Source of the DNA: Celeribacter marinus
GTDB taxonomy: Bacteria; Pseudomonadota; Alphaproteobacteria; Rhodobacterales; Rhodobacteraceae
Reading direction: 5' to 3'
Assembly: GCF_001308265.1 (NCBI RefSeq)
Contig: NZ_CP012023.1
Span: 2,742,932 to 2,806,931 of the forward strand
Length of the DNA stretch: 64,000 nt
A model generated the notes under the pieces. It saw nothing but the letters and a program-made list of their open reading frames with translations. It had not been told where the DNA came from and made no database searches. A program made the translations under genes and the position numbers. This document shows, piece by piece, positions 1-8,220 of this stretch (the first letter of the stretch is position 1; every line of letters begins with the position of its first letter).

Positions 1-789
1 GAGGCCTCCGCAGACGTTGTGATTTCATCCGGCGTTCATCAGATGGTAGATTTGGTCAATCGCGCCTGTGCCAGCCCCTATGCGTCACCTTTTGCCGCGA
101 CCCTACCTGCCGCACGCAAGTGGCGTGACGAGCTTTGGGGAATTACCCAAGAGGCCGCTGTTACGATTTACAACACGGCACTCGTCCCCGCTGAGGACGC
201 GCCGCAAACACGGTTTGCCTTGCTTGACCTTATGCGGCGTCAGTCCGACCACTACCGCGGGCGCATCGCCACCTATGACGTAGAACGCTCTGGGCTCGGT
301 TTTTTGTTTGCATTCATGGACAGTCAGGAAGCCACCACGTTTGGTGGGCTTCTTGAGGGGTTTTCACGCGTTGATGCGGTCGCAACCTGTTGTTCGGCGG
401 AAATCATCAAGGGCGTGCAGCGCGGCGATTATTTGATCGCATACAACGTGCTTGGATCCTACGTGGCCTCGGTCCCGCATGAGAATCTGGGCGTTATCTA
501 TCCAAAGGACTATACCCTGTTTTTGTCGCGCGCCCTGATGATCCCAAAGGCCGCCGCGCATAAAGAGCAAGCCGCGCAATTTTTGGACTTTCTTTTGTCA
601 CCCGAGGGACAGGGCATTCTGGCGCAAAGTAACTTGGTTCAACATCTTGATACGGACGCATCCCCCCTGCCGCAAAGTGCACAGCGCTATATCCCGATTG
701 ATCTGACGCTCCTTGTGGCGATGGATCAGCACCGCCGCGCGAGTTTCGTTGCAAAATGGCGCGCAACCTTTGGCGCGGGCGCACGCTAA
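1..789 (+). CDS. ABC transporter substrate-binding protein, iron(III)-type fold (C-terminal part, gene enters from left edge)
   Basis: The frame is open from base 1, so the true start lies outside the window and about 262 residues are visible. The sequence has the features of the C-terminal lobe of periplasmic binding proteins of the Fe3+/spermidine-like class: a region around 'GDYLIAYNVLGSY', a 'VIYPKDYTLFLSRALMIPKAA' type strand, and 'AAQFLDFLLSPEGQGILAQ', the usual last helix of the family. Such proteins act in the periplasm, delivering a ligand to an ABC permease or, in this subgroup, to a TctE-like sensor kinase. No permease gene is visible in the window, so the ligand is unknown. A hairpin terminator follows at 844-871. 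Confidence 0.7.
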   Translation, partial: EASADVVISSGVHQMVDLVNRACASPYASPFAATLPAARKWRDELWGITQEAAVTIYNTALVPAEDAPQTRFALLDLMRRQSDHYRGRIATYDVERSGLGFLFAFMDSQEATTFGGLLEGFSRVDAVATCCSAEIIKGVQRGDYLIAYNVLGSYVASVPHENLGVIYPKDYTLFLSRALMIPKAAAHKEQAAQFLDFLLSPEGQGILAQSNLVQHLDTDASPLPQSAQRYIPIDLTLLVAMDQHRRASFVAKWRATFGAGAR

Positions 790-843
790 CCCCCATTTCC
801 GCACGCCCGTATAGTTTGATCAAAAACCAAACCCACAAATGCA

Positions 844-871
844 AAAAGCCCGCAGTCTCCCACGGGCTTTT
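844..871. terminator. Bidirectional intrinsic terminator between convergent genes
   Basis: Stem AAAAGCCCG (844-852) pairs with CGGGCTTTT (863-871) around a 10-base loop. A/T tails on both sides suit both the solute-binding protein gene on the left and the hydrolase gene arriving from the right. Confidence 0.85.
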
Positions 872-894
872 CGAACTCTCATAGGCCAACGCGT

Positions 895-1734
895 TTACAC
901 GTCAGCAACACAGACTTGATTTTGAGTGCCAAGCTTGTCGATCCCAAGGGCAACCTTGTCGCCCACTTTGAGATAACGCGGCGGTTTAAAGCCAAGGCCA
1001 ACACCCGGAGGCGTGCCAGTGGACACAATGTCACCCGGCTCAAGCGTAAAGAACTGCGAAAGGTAGGACACGAGGAACGGCACGCGGTAGACCATCGTGG
1101 AGGACGAGCCGTCCTGAACACGCTCACCATTCACCTCTAGCCACATTCCAAGGTTGTCAAAATCGCCCACTTCGTCAGGCGTCACAAGCCATGGACCGGT
1201 CGGGCCAAAGTTGTCGGACGATTTGCCTTTGACCCACTGGCCCGCACGTTCCGCCTGAAATTCGCGCTCGGACACATCGTTGATCAGGCAAAAACCTGCA
1301 ACGTGATCCATCGCGTCCTCTTCAGAAACATATTTCGCAGTCTTGCCAATCACGAAGCCAAGCTCGACCTCCCAGTCGGTTTTGACCGAGTTGCGCGGAA
1401 TGATGATCGGATCATTCGGGCCGCAAATGGCCGATGTAAATTTAGCAAAAATGACCGGCTCTGGCGGAACCTCAAGGCCCGATTCAGCCGCGTGATCGGC
1501 GTAGTTGAGACCGATGCAGATAAATTTGCGGGTGCCGCCCACACAAGAGCCCAAACGCGGGTTGCCCTCAACGATGGGTAGAGACGCCACGTCGATGTCT
1601 TTGAGAGTGGCGAGGTTGACCAAAACGTCCCCCGCAATATCAGCCACATGCGCAGAAAGATCGCGCAGATTGCCGTCGTTGTCTACCAATGCGGGCTTTT
1701 CTGCGCCGCGCTCGCCGTATCGTGCAAATTTCAT
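895..1734 (-). CDS. Fumarylacetoacetate hydrolase family protein (probable 2,4-diketo-3-deoxy-L-fuconate/rhamnonate hydrolase type)
   Basis: A 279-residue cytosolic enzyme of the FAH fold. The family motif 'ICIGLNYADHAAESG' near residue 70 and the metal-binding segment 'DWEVELGFVIG' are present, as is 'STGTPPGVG' near the C-terminus. The ATG at 1734 is preferred over an upstream in-frame ATG because AAGGAT precedes it at normal spacing. FAH proteins of this subgroup cleave 2,4-diketo-3-deoxy sugar acids; some are annotated ureidoglycolate lyase. The adjacent SDR gene (26 bases upstream on the same strand) and the divergent lactonase-type amidohydrolase favour the sugar-acid role: lactone opening, oxidation of the 2-keto-3-deoxy acid, then hydrolytic C-C cleavage. 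The substrate sugar (fucose, rhamnose or another) cannot be read from sequence. Confidence 0.8.
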   Translation of the reverse strand: MKFARYGERGAEKPALVDNDGNLRDLSAHVADIAGDVLVNLATLKDIDVASLPIVEGNPRLGSCVGGTRKFICIGLNYADHAAESGLEVPPEPVIFAKFTSAICGPNDPIIIPRNSVKTDWEVELGFVIGKTAKYVSEEDAMDHVAGFCLINDVSEREFQAERAGQWVKGKSSDNFGPTGPWLVTPDEVGDFDNLGMWLEVNGERVQDGSSSTMVYRVPFLVSYLSQFFTLEPGDIVSTGTPPGVGLGFKPPRYLKVGDKVALGIDKLGTQNQVCVADV

Positions 1735-1760
1735 ATGTCTTGATCCTTTTGTTTGGCGTC

Positions 1761-2498
1761 TTAAGCGGTCCAACCGCCGTCGATGACGTGGATTTGGCCC
1801 GTGGTAAAGCTGCTCTCATCGGAGGCGAGATAGGCCACGAGGGCCGCGATTTCGTCGGGCTGACCGATACGCCCCATTGGCTGGCGCGCAATAAAGGCCG
1901 CCATCGCGCCCTCATAATCCCCGGTGTCGCGCAAACGTTGATGCAATGAGGGGCTATCGACCGTACCCGGTGCAATCGCGTTACAACGAATGCCCTTGGT
2001 CACATAGTCGTTTGCAATGGCTTTCGTCATGCCCGCAACTGCGGCTTTGGACGCCGAGTAAATCAGGCGATTGACCGGCCCCGTGATCGGACCCGCGACA
2101 GACGACATGTTAATGATCGAGCCTTTGCCCTGCGCCAACATCGCGGGTAGAAACGCACGGATCATGCGAAACTGCGCTTTGGCGTTGAGGTCAAACGCGA
2201 AATCCCACTCGTCTTCGGTGGCGGTCAAAATGTCGCCGCCATGCACGATGCCCGCACAGTTGAACAACACGTCCGCCGTGCCCACCTCAGCCGCAAAGGC
2301 CGTGATAGCATCGCCGTCGAGGACATTGAGTTTGCGTGCCTCAATCCCGTCAATCGCATCGAGCTCCGCCAACGCGGCCTCATTAATGTCAGTCGCAATA
2401 ACGCGCGCACCCTCTAGGGCCAAACGCTCCGCTGAGGCGCGTCCAATCCCTTGCCCTGCGGCTGTCACAACGCAGGTTTTATTTTTCAATCGCTCCAA
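1761..2498 (-). CDS. SDR-family NAD(P)-dependent oxidoreductase (BDH2/2-keto-3-deoxy-L-fuconate dehydrogenase-like)
   Basis: A 245-residue classical short-chain dehydrogenase. The nucleotide-binding turn 'TAAGQGIG' lies near residue 11, 'NCAG' near 82, and the catalytic 'YSASK' with an upstream 'NMSSVAG' serine are present. The C-terminus 'GQIHVIDGGWTA' is typical of the fold. The start is called as TTG at 2498: GAGGAGGGG lies 3-4 bases upstream, and the resulting length matches BDH2/DHRS6-like enzymes, whereas the longer open frame adds 38 residues with no family similarity. In this neighbourhood it most likely oxidises a 2-keto-3-deoxy sugar acid before the FAH-family hydrolase downstream. 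Hydroxybutyrate dehydrogenase activity is the main alternative. Confidence 0.8.
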   Translation of the reverse strand: MERLKNKTCVVTAAGQGIGRASAERLALEGARVIATDINEAALAELDAIDGIEARKLNVLDGDAITAFAAEVGTADVLFNCAGIVHGGDILTATEDEWDFAFDLNAKAQFRMIRAFLPAMLAQGKGSIINMSSVAGPITGPVNRLIYSASKAAVAGMTKAIANDYVTKGIRCNAIAPGTVDSPSLHQRLRDTGDYEGAMAAFIARQPMGRIGQPDEIAALVAYLASDESSFTTGQIHVIDGGWTA

Positions 2499-2598
2499 AG
2501 TCCCCTCCTCATACACGGGTTGGCATGGTGGCCTCTCCGGTGGGTTTGCAATGTCTATAGGCCAGAGGTAACGCACCTTGGTCAAGTCCCTGCCTTTC

Positions 2599-2614
2599 AA
2601 ATGGTATACCATTT
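2599..2614. promoter_or_regulatory. Perfect 16-bp palindrome, FadR/GntR-type operator
   Basis: AAATGGTATACCATTT is its own reverse complement. Its core TGGTATACCA matches the consensus of the FadR subfamily of GntR regulators. It lies in the divergent promoter region between the SDR gene (minus) and the amidohydrolase gene (plus), so one regulator could control both. No GntR gene is in the window. Confidence 0.7.
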
Positions 2615-2768
2615 CGAGATCGAAAGGCTATATTGCGAATTTCGCGCCCCACCTGTTCACTTGTGCGCCACCCCTTGCACCACTCTACGGCGTTGACCCA
2701 TAGTGGTCTTTGCTCGACACTTGCTTGGCGCACGTGACCTATGACGCCCCCTTTGGAGACCCACACCG

Positions 2769-3605
2769 ATGCTGATCGACACTCACCTCCACCTCATCGA
2801 CCGCAAACGTATCTCCTATCCGTGGCTTGAGGATGTCCCGGACCTGAACGCCGATTGGTCCTACGCGGCCTATGACGACATGGCGCAACGGCTTGGCATT
2901 GAGGGCGCACTGCACATGGAGGTCGATGTTGATCCAACTGACATTGCTACAGAAACCGCCATGGTTGCTGAGCTGATGGCACAAGGCGGGACGCTCATGC
3001 GCGGTGCCATTTCATCTGCCCGCCCCGAAGATGAAGGCTTTGAGGCGTTTCTCGATCGCTTGGATCTCACGGTCGTAAAGGGCATACGCCGCGTGTTGCA
3101 TGTCATGCCTGATGATCTTTCACGGTCCTCCCTTTTTCGCGCGAATATACGCAAACTGGGTGCGCATGGCCTGCCCTTTGATATTTGTGCGCTAGCGCGC
3201 CAACTTGATATCGCGATCGAGCTGATCGATGCCTGCCCTGATACCGAATTTGTGGTCGACCATTGCGGCGTGCCCGACATCGCGGGCGGCGCATATGACG
3301 ACTGGGCCGCATCGATAAACCGTCTCGCGCAGCGCCCGAACGTGAACGCCAAAATATCTGGAATTACCGCCTATGCGACACCGGATTGGACCGTAGACAC
3401 CCTACGCCCTTACGTCGAACATGTGATCGAAAGCTTTGGCTGGGACCGCGTTGTTTGGGGGTCCGACAGCCCAGTGTGCACGCTGAACGCATCGCTTGAA
3501 CGTTGGGTCGCGGCCACGCATGACCTCACTGCGGGCGCATCAGACGACGAGCGCGCGCTCTTTTATGCGTTCAACGCCGCGCGCATTTGGGATCTCGCAC
3601 TTTAG
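2769..3605 (+). CDS. Amidohydrolase family 2 protein, probable sugar-acid lactonase (L-fuconolactonase-like)
   Basis: A 278-residue TIM-barrel hydrolase. The N-terminal 'DTHLHL' supplies the HxH metal ligands (H6 and H8), 'VVDHCGVPD' near residue 160 the barrel histidine, and 'WGSDSPV' near 229 the catalytic aspartate. This is the layout of amidohydrolase_2 proteins, including L-fuconolactonase and 2-pyrone-4,6-dicarboxylate hydrolase. It is transcribed divergently from the SDR/FAH pair across a shared GntR-type operator, which supports a lactonase step in the same sugar-acid route. The substrate is inferred only from context. Confidence 0.75.
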   Translation: MLIDTHLHLIDRKRISYPWLEDVPDLNADWSYAAYDDMAQRLGIEGALHMEVDVDPTDIATETAMVAELMAQGGTLMRGAISSARPEDEGFEAFLDRLDLTVVKGIRRVLHVMPDDLSRSSLFRANIRKLGAHGLPFDICALARQLDIAIELIDACPDTEFVVDHCGVPDIAGGAYDDWAASINRLAQRPNVNAKISGITAYATPDWTVDTLRPYVEHVIESFGWDRVVWGSDSPVCTLNASLERWVAATHDLTAGASDDERALFYAFNAARIWDLAL

Positions 3606-3966
3606 CTCCACCCCGACACAGGTGAGTCGCACGACAATCCGACCCCATGAGGTCACGAGCATCATAGGGTAAATGCCCACCCGTTTTGTGTTAGCGCCCT
3701 CATTTGCACGCCACCTGAGCGGCGCACCCACGTGGCAGATGACAACTCGCAATTTACCCAACGTTAACCCTTTGCAATCACATCAAATTTTCTAATTTTT
3801 AGTCACAATTTACAAATGCCGAACTCAAATAGTGAAGTTGTTAACAAAAAAACGTAGCATGCGCAGCATCTTACGCGCTTTTTGACAAAAACCCCGTTAA
3901 ACCTCAACGCAGGAGGAGGTTCGCGTTCGCGCAACCCCCATGGAGAGACTATTCAGGGAGCTTGCA
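3606..3966 (+). promoter_or_regulatory. Non-coding region with acs promoter and leader
   Basis: This 361-base gap has no convincing gene. It is AT-rich from about 3765 to 3860, unlike its flanks, and contains a 10-bp palindrome TTGTTAACAA (3838-3847). An AGGAGGAGG run at about 3911-3919 precedes a short in-frame ATG at 3940. A second ribosome site, AGGGAG (3955-3960), lies ahead of the acs start. The palindrome is a plausible operator; the regulator is unknown. Confidence 0.5.
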
Positions 3967-5928
3967 ATGTCTGACGAAACCCTCATGACAAAACCCTCAC
4001 CCGCCTTTACGGCGTCTGCGCATATTGATCGTGCGGGGTATGATGAGATGTATGCGCGCTCTGTGTCTGATCCTGTGGGATTTTGGGGGGAGATGGGCAA
4101 GACGCTTGATTGGATCACGCCCTATACCCAAGTCAAAAACACCACATTCGATTTCGGCCGCGTGGATATCCAGTGGTATTCGGACGGCGTGCTCAACGTG
4201 TCCGCCAACTGTATCGACCGCCATTTGCCCAAGCGCTCACTGCAAACCGCGATCATTTTCGAGCCGGACGACCCCGAGACCCCCGCCCAGCACATCACCT
4301 ACAAAGAGCTGTCTGACAAGGTCAACCGCTTTGCCAACGTGCTGTTGTCTCAGGGCGTGATGCGCGGCGACCGCGTGGTGATCTACCTGCCGATGATCCC
4401 CGAGGCCGCCTATGCCATGCTGGCCTGTGCGCGTATCGGCGCGATCCATTCCATTGTATTCGCTGGATTTTCCCCAGACGCGCTGGCCAACCGCATCAAC
4501 GACAGTGGCGCAAAGGTGGTGATCACCGCTGATCACGCCCCGCGCGGTGGCCGCTCCACCCCGCTCAAATCCAATACCGATGCCGCCCTGTTGCACTGCT
4601 CCGACAAAGTGCGCTGCCTCGTGGTCAAACACACCGGCGAGCAGACCTCATGGGTCCAAGGTCGCGATGTCGACGTCAAATACCTGATGGAGCACGCAAG
4701 CCCCGAGTGCCCGCCCCGTCCGATGAACGCCGAAGATCCGCTCTTCGTGCTCTACACCTCTGGCTCGACCGGCAAGCCAAAGGGCGTGGTCCACACCTCG
4801 GGCGGCTATCTGACCTACGCGGCACTGACGCATAAATACGTCTTTGATTACCATGATGGCGATGTGTTTTGGTGCACCGCCGATGTCGGTTGGGTCACGG
4901 GTCACAGCTACATTATCTACGGCCCGCTGGCGAACGGCGCCACCACCGTGATGTTCGAGGGCGTGCCAACCTACCCCGATGCCGGCCGGTTCTGGCAGGT
5001 TTGTGAAAAGCACAAGGTGAACCAGTTCTACACCGCGCCCACGGCGTTGCGTGCGCTGATGGCTCACGGCAATGCGCCCGTGGAAAAATATGACCTATCG
5101 TCCATTAAAGTGCTCGGCACCGTGGGCGAGCCGATCAATCCAGAGGCATGGAATTGGTACAATGACGTGGTCGGCAAGGGCAAAGCTCCGATCGTCGACA
5201 CGTGGTGGCAGACCGAAACAGGCGGGCACCTTTTGGCGCCACTTCCGGGCGCTGTGGCCACCAAACCGGGCTCTGCGACCTTGCCATTCTTTGGCGTACA
5301 GCCGGTGATTTTGGACGCTACAAGCGGCGAAGAAATCACCACCACCGAGGCCGAGGGCGTGTTGTGCCTCAAGGACTCATGGCCCGGCCAGATGCGCACC
5401 GTTTGGGGCGATCACGAGCGGTTCCAAGAAACCTATTTCCAACAGTACAAAGGCTACTATTTCTCGGGCGATGGCTGTCGCCGTGACGCCGATGGCTACT
5501 ACTGGATCACGGGGCGCGTCGACGATGTGATCAACGTGTCGGGCCACCGCATGGGCACCGCCGAAGTCGAAAGCGCACTCGTCGCCCACGCCGCCGTGGC
5601 TGAGGCCGCCGTGGTCGGATATCCCCATGAAATCAAAGGCCAAGGCATCTACGCCTATGTCACTTTGATGAATGACCAAGAGCCAAGTGATGCGCTCAAA
5701 AAGGAACTCGAGGTCTGGGTGCGCACCGAAATCGGCCCGATTGCAAAGCCTGATTTTATCCAGTGGGCCCCTGGCCTGCCCAAAACCCGCTCCGGCAAAA
5801 TCATGCGCCGCATCCTACGCAAAATCGCCGAAAACGACACAGGCAGCATGGGCGACATCTCAACCCTCGCAGACCCAAGCGTTGTCGAGGATTTGATTGG
5901 AAATTCTATATACGCAGTATCTGCGTAA
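3967..5928 (+). CDS. acs: Acetate--CoA ligase (acetyl-CoA synthetase)
   Basis: A 653-residue enzyme, close to the 652 residues of E. coli Acs. It activates acetate to acetyl-CoA through acetyl-AMP in the cytosol. The ATP-binding P-loop '[11 protein letters not shown]' sits near residue 264. 'WWQTETGG' is near 415, and the C-terminal '[11 protein letters not shown]' near 610 carries the lysine that is acetylated in regulated Acs enzymes. ATG 3967 is chosen because AGGGAG lies six bases upstream and the protein then starts 'MSDETLM'; an upstream ATG at 3940 would add nine residues. The symporter genes downstream suggest coupled uptake and activation of acetate or related acids. Confidence 0.95.
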   Translation: MSDETLMTKPSPAFTASAHIDRAGYDEMYARSVSDPVGFWGEMGKTLDWITPYTQVKNTTFDFGRVDIQWYSDGVLNVSANCIDRHLPKRSLQTAIIFEPDDPETPAQHITYKELSDKVNRFANVLLSQGVMRGDRVVIYLPMIPEAAYAMLACARIGAIHSIVFAGFSPDALANRINDSGAKVVITADHAPRGGRSTPLKSNTDAALLHCSDKVRCLVVKHTGEQTSWVQGRDVDVKYLMEHASPECPPRPMNAEDPLFVLYTSGSTGKPKGVVHTSGGYLTYAALTHKYVFDYHDGDVFWCTADVGWVTGHSYIIYGPLANGATTVMFEGVPTYPDAGRFWQVCEKHKVNQFYTAPTALRALMAHGNAPVEKYDLSSIKVLGTVGEPINPEAWNWYNDVVGKGKAPIVDTWWQTETGGHLLAPLPGAVATKPGSATLPFFGVQPVILDATSGEEITTTEAEGVLCLKDSWPGQMRTVWGDHERFQETYFQQYKGYYFSGDGCRRDADGYYWITGRVDDVINVSGHRMGTAEVESALVAHAAVAEAAVVGYPHEIKGQGIYAYVTLMNDQEPSDALKKELEVWVRTEIGPIAKPDFIQWAPGLPKTRSGKIMRRILRKIAENDTGSMGDISTLADPSVVEDLIGNSIYAVSA

Positions 5929-5944
5929 CTGTGGTATAAGTTAG

Positions 5945-6000
5945 TATCGCTTCCCCACATGGGGTGGCGATATGATCCCCGACCCACAACATACGGGTCG
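5945..6000 (+). other. Two consecutive hairpins between acs and the symporter genes
   Basis: Hairpin 1 (5945-5972) pairs TATCGC with GCGATA and CCCC with GGGG. Hairpin 2 (5980-6000) pairs CGACCC with GGGTCG. Neither has a T-run, so these may be a weak terminator, an RNA processing site or a stabiliser that separates acs expression from the downstream transporter. Confidence 0.5.
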
Positions 6001-6108
6001 ACTGGGAAGGGAGGCGACACAGAGCATGCCGCTCGTGTTGCAGTTAAATGATGACGGCAAGTGGACACAATCCGCACCGTGATCGGGGACAAAAGGGAGG
6101 ACCGCATA

Positions 6109-6366
6109 ATGGCGGACAACTCACAAAACAACGCTTACTGGGCAGCGAACAAACGGATCATCGGCATTAGCCTCGTGATCTGGTTCCTGTGTTCATTCGG
6201 TGCAGGCATCCTGTTCCGTCCGATGCTGTCAGGCATCAAAATTGGCGGCACGGACCTCGGGTTCTGGTTTGCACAACAAGGGTCGATCCTTGTGTTTCTT
6301 GTGCTGATCTTCACCTACGCAATCAAAATGAACAAACTCGACAAAGAACACGGCGTCGACGAATAA
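6109..6366 (+). CDS. DUF4212 protein, small subunit of sodium:solute symporter
   Basis: An 85-residue protein with two membrane helices (about residues 18-38 and 51-72). The pattern 'WFLCSFGAGILF' followed by 'FWFAQQGSILVFLVLIFTYA' is characteristic of DUF4212, the small partner of VC_2705-type symporters. ATG 6109 is preceded by AAAAGGGAGG and gives the canonical short N-terminus; the longer frame lacks a ribosome site. It is 12 bases upstream of the large symporter subunit, so the two are surely co-translated. It acts in the inner membrane. Confidence 0.9.
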   Translation: MADNSQNNAYWAANKRIIGISLVIWFLCSFGAGILFRPMLSGIKIGGTDLGFWFAQQGSILVFLVLIFTYAIKMNKLDKEHGVDE

Positions 6367-6378
6367 GGAGCCCAGAGA

Positions 6379-8118
6379 ATGGATCAGTTTACCCTCAACC
6401 TCATCGTTGTGGGCGCGACTTTTGCGCTCTACATCGGTATCGCGATCTGGGCCCGTGCGGGTTCCACATCTGAATTCTATGCAGCTGGCCGTGGGGTCCA
6501 CCCCATCGTCAACGGTATGGCAACTGGCGCTGACTGGATGTCTGCCGCATCGTTTATTTCGATGGCCGGTATCATCTCTTTTGGCGGCTATAACACCTCC
6601 GCTTACCTGATGGGTTGGACGGGCGGCTACGTGCTTCTCGCTATGCTCATCGCGCCTTATCTGCGCAAGTTCGGCAAATTCACCGTGCCCGAGTTCATCG
6701 GTGACCGTTTCTATAGCCAAACAGCACGCACCGTGGCTGTTATCTGTCTCATCGTTGCGTCTTTGACCTACGTGATCGGCCAGATGACGGGCGTTGGCGT
6801 TGCGTTCTCGCGCTTCCTCGAAGTGGACAAAACAACCGGTCTTTTGATCGGTGCAGCCATCGTGTTTTTCTACGCGGTTATTGGCGGCATGAAGGGCATC
6901 ACCTACACGCAGGTCGCCCAGTATGTCGTTCTCATCACGGCCTACACGATCCCTGCGATCTTCATCTCGCTCAAACTCACAGGCAATCCTGTCCCACCGC
7001 TTGGTCTGTTCGCAGATGCCAAGTCGACGGGTCTGCCATTGCTTGAGACGCTCAACGGGATGCTCGCGGACCTCGGCTTTGCCGAATACACCAAGCAATC
7101 AGATACAACGCTGAACATGTTCTTGTTCACCGTGTCTTTGATGATTGGTACCGCCGGCCTGCCACACGTTATCGTGCGTTTCTTTACGGTTCCAACCGTA
7201 GCTGATGCGCGTTCGTCTGCCGGTTGGGCCTTGGTCTTTATCGCATTGTTGTACCTCACCGCTCCTGCGGTTGCTGCAATGGCGCGTGTGAACCTGATCG
7301 ACACGTTTTACCCCAATGGCACAACAAGCGAGGCCGTCTCTCTCGAAGCAATCGAGAACGACGCAAACCTTGATTGGGTGCGCAACTGGGAGCAAACAGG
7401 TCTCTTGGGCTTTGAAGACAAAAACGGCGATGGCTTCATCCAGTATAATGGATCGGCCGACAACGAGTTGACCGTGAACCGTGACATCATCACGCTTGCC
7501 AACCCCGAGATTGCCAACCTTCCCGGTTGGGTGATCGCACTGGTTGCTGCGGGTGGCCTAGCGGCGGCACTCTCGACTGCTGCGGGCTTGCTCATGGCGA
7601 TTTCGTCAGCTGTCTCTCACGACCTCATCAAGTCGCAGATCAACCCATCCATCTCCGAGAAAGGCGAACTCTTGTCCGCTCGTATCGCAATGGGTGTCGC
7701 GATCTTGGTTGCAACCTACCTCGGCATGAACCCTCCGGGCTTTGCCGCGCAAACCGTGGCTCTTGCCTTTGGTCTGGCTGCCTCCTCGATCTTCCCTGCT
7801 TTGATGATGGGGATCTTCTCCAAGCGCGTGAACAACAAAGGCGCGGTTGCGGGTATGCTTGCAGGTCTTGGTGTGACAGTTGTCTACATCTTCTTGCACA
7901 AAGGTTGGTTCTTTATCCCAGGAACAGCATCCTTTGACGACAGCAACCCATTGCTCTTGTCGATCAAATCGACATCCTTTGGCGCAATCGGTGCGGCAAT
8001 CAACTTTGCGGTCGCCTACGTGGTCTCCAACGCCACAGACGAGCCGCCTGTTGAAATTCAGGAACTGGTCGAAAGCATCCGTATCCCACGTGGTGCCGGC
8101 GGCGCTGTTGATCACTAA
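6379..8118 (+). CDS. Sodium:solute symporter family permease (VC_2705/ActP-like)
   Basis: A 579-residue multi-spanning inner-membrane protein of the SSS family. The N-terminal 'TSEFYAAGRGVHPIVNGMATGADWMSAASF' region and 'GTAGLPHVIVRFFTVP' are family landmarks. Neighbouring acs and the DUF4212 subunit make a short-chain carboxylate such as acetate the most likely substrate. A hydrophilic insertion at about residues 315-370 contains 'DKNGDGFIQYNG' (347-358), which has the spacing of a calcium-binding EF-hand/dockerin loop. A terminator follows at 8163. Confidence 0.9.
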   Translation: MDQFTLNLIVVGATFALYIGIAIWARAGSTSEFYAAGRGVHPIVNGMATGADWMSAASFISMAGIISFGGYNTSAYLMGWTGGYVLLAMLIAPYLRKFGKFTVPEFIGDRFYSQTARTVAVICLIVASLTYVIGQMTGVGVAFSRFLEVDKTTGLLIGAAIVFFYAVIGGMKGITYTQVAQYVVLITAYTIPAIFISLKLTGNPVPPLGLFADAKSTGLPLLETLNGMLADLGFAEYTKQSDTTLNMFLFTVSLMIGTAGLPHVIVRFFTVPTVADARSSAGWALVFIALLYLTAPAVAAMARVNLIDTFYPNGTTSEAVSLEAIENDANLDWVRNWEQTGLLGFEDKNGDGFIQYNGSADNELTVNRDIITLANPEIANLPGWVIALVAAGGLAAALSTAAGLLMAISSAVSHDLIKSQINPSISEKGELLSARIAMGVAILVATYLGMNPPGFAAQTVALAFGLAASSIFPALMMGIFSKRVNNKGAVAGMLAGLGVTVVYIFLHKGWFFIPGTASFDDSNPLLLSIKSTSFGAIGAAINFAVAYVVSNATDEPPVEIQELVESIRIPRGAGGAVDH

Positions 8119-8162
8119 ATAGGATTGGGCTGGCCCTCGGGCCTGCCCGTCTTCATACTGCT

Positions 8163-8197
8163 GGGCGCGGGGGTCAAACTGGCTTGCGCGCCCTTTT
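8163..8197 (+). terminator. Intrinsic terminator after the symporter gene
   Basis: GGGCGCG (8163-8169) pairs with CGCGCCC (8187-8193), followed by TTTTCCTTTTATTTTT. It separates the transporter from the DUF294 gene, whose start is only 24 bases past the stem, so the downstream signalling genes rely on read-through or an internal promoter. Confidence 0.8.
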
Positions 8198-8220
8198 CCT
8201 TTTATTTTTCAGGTGTCGTT

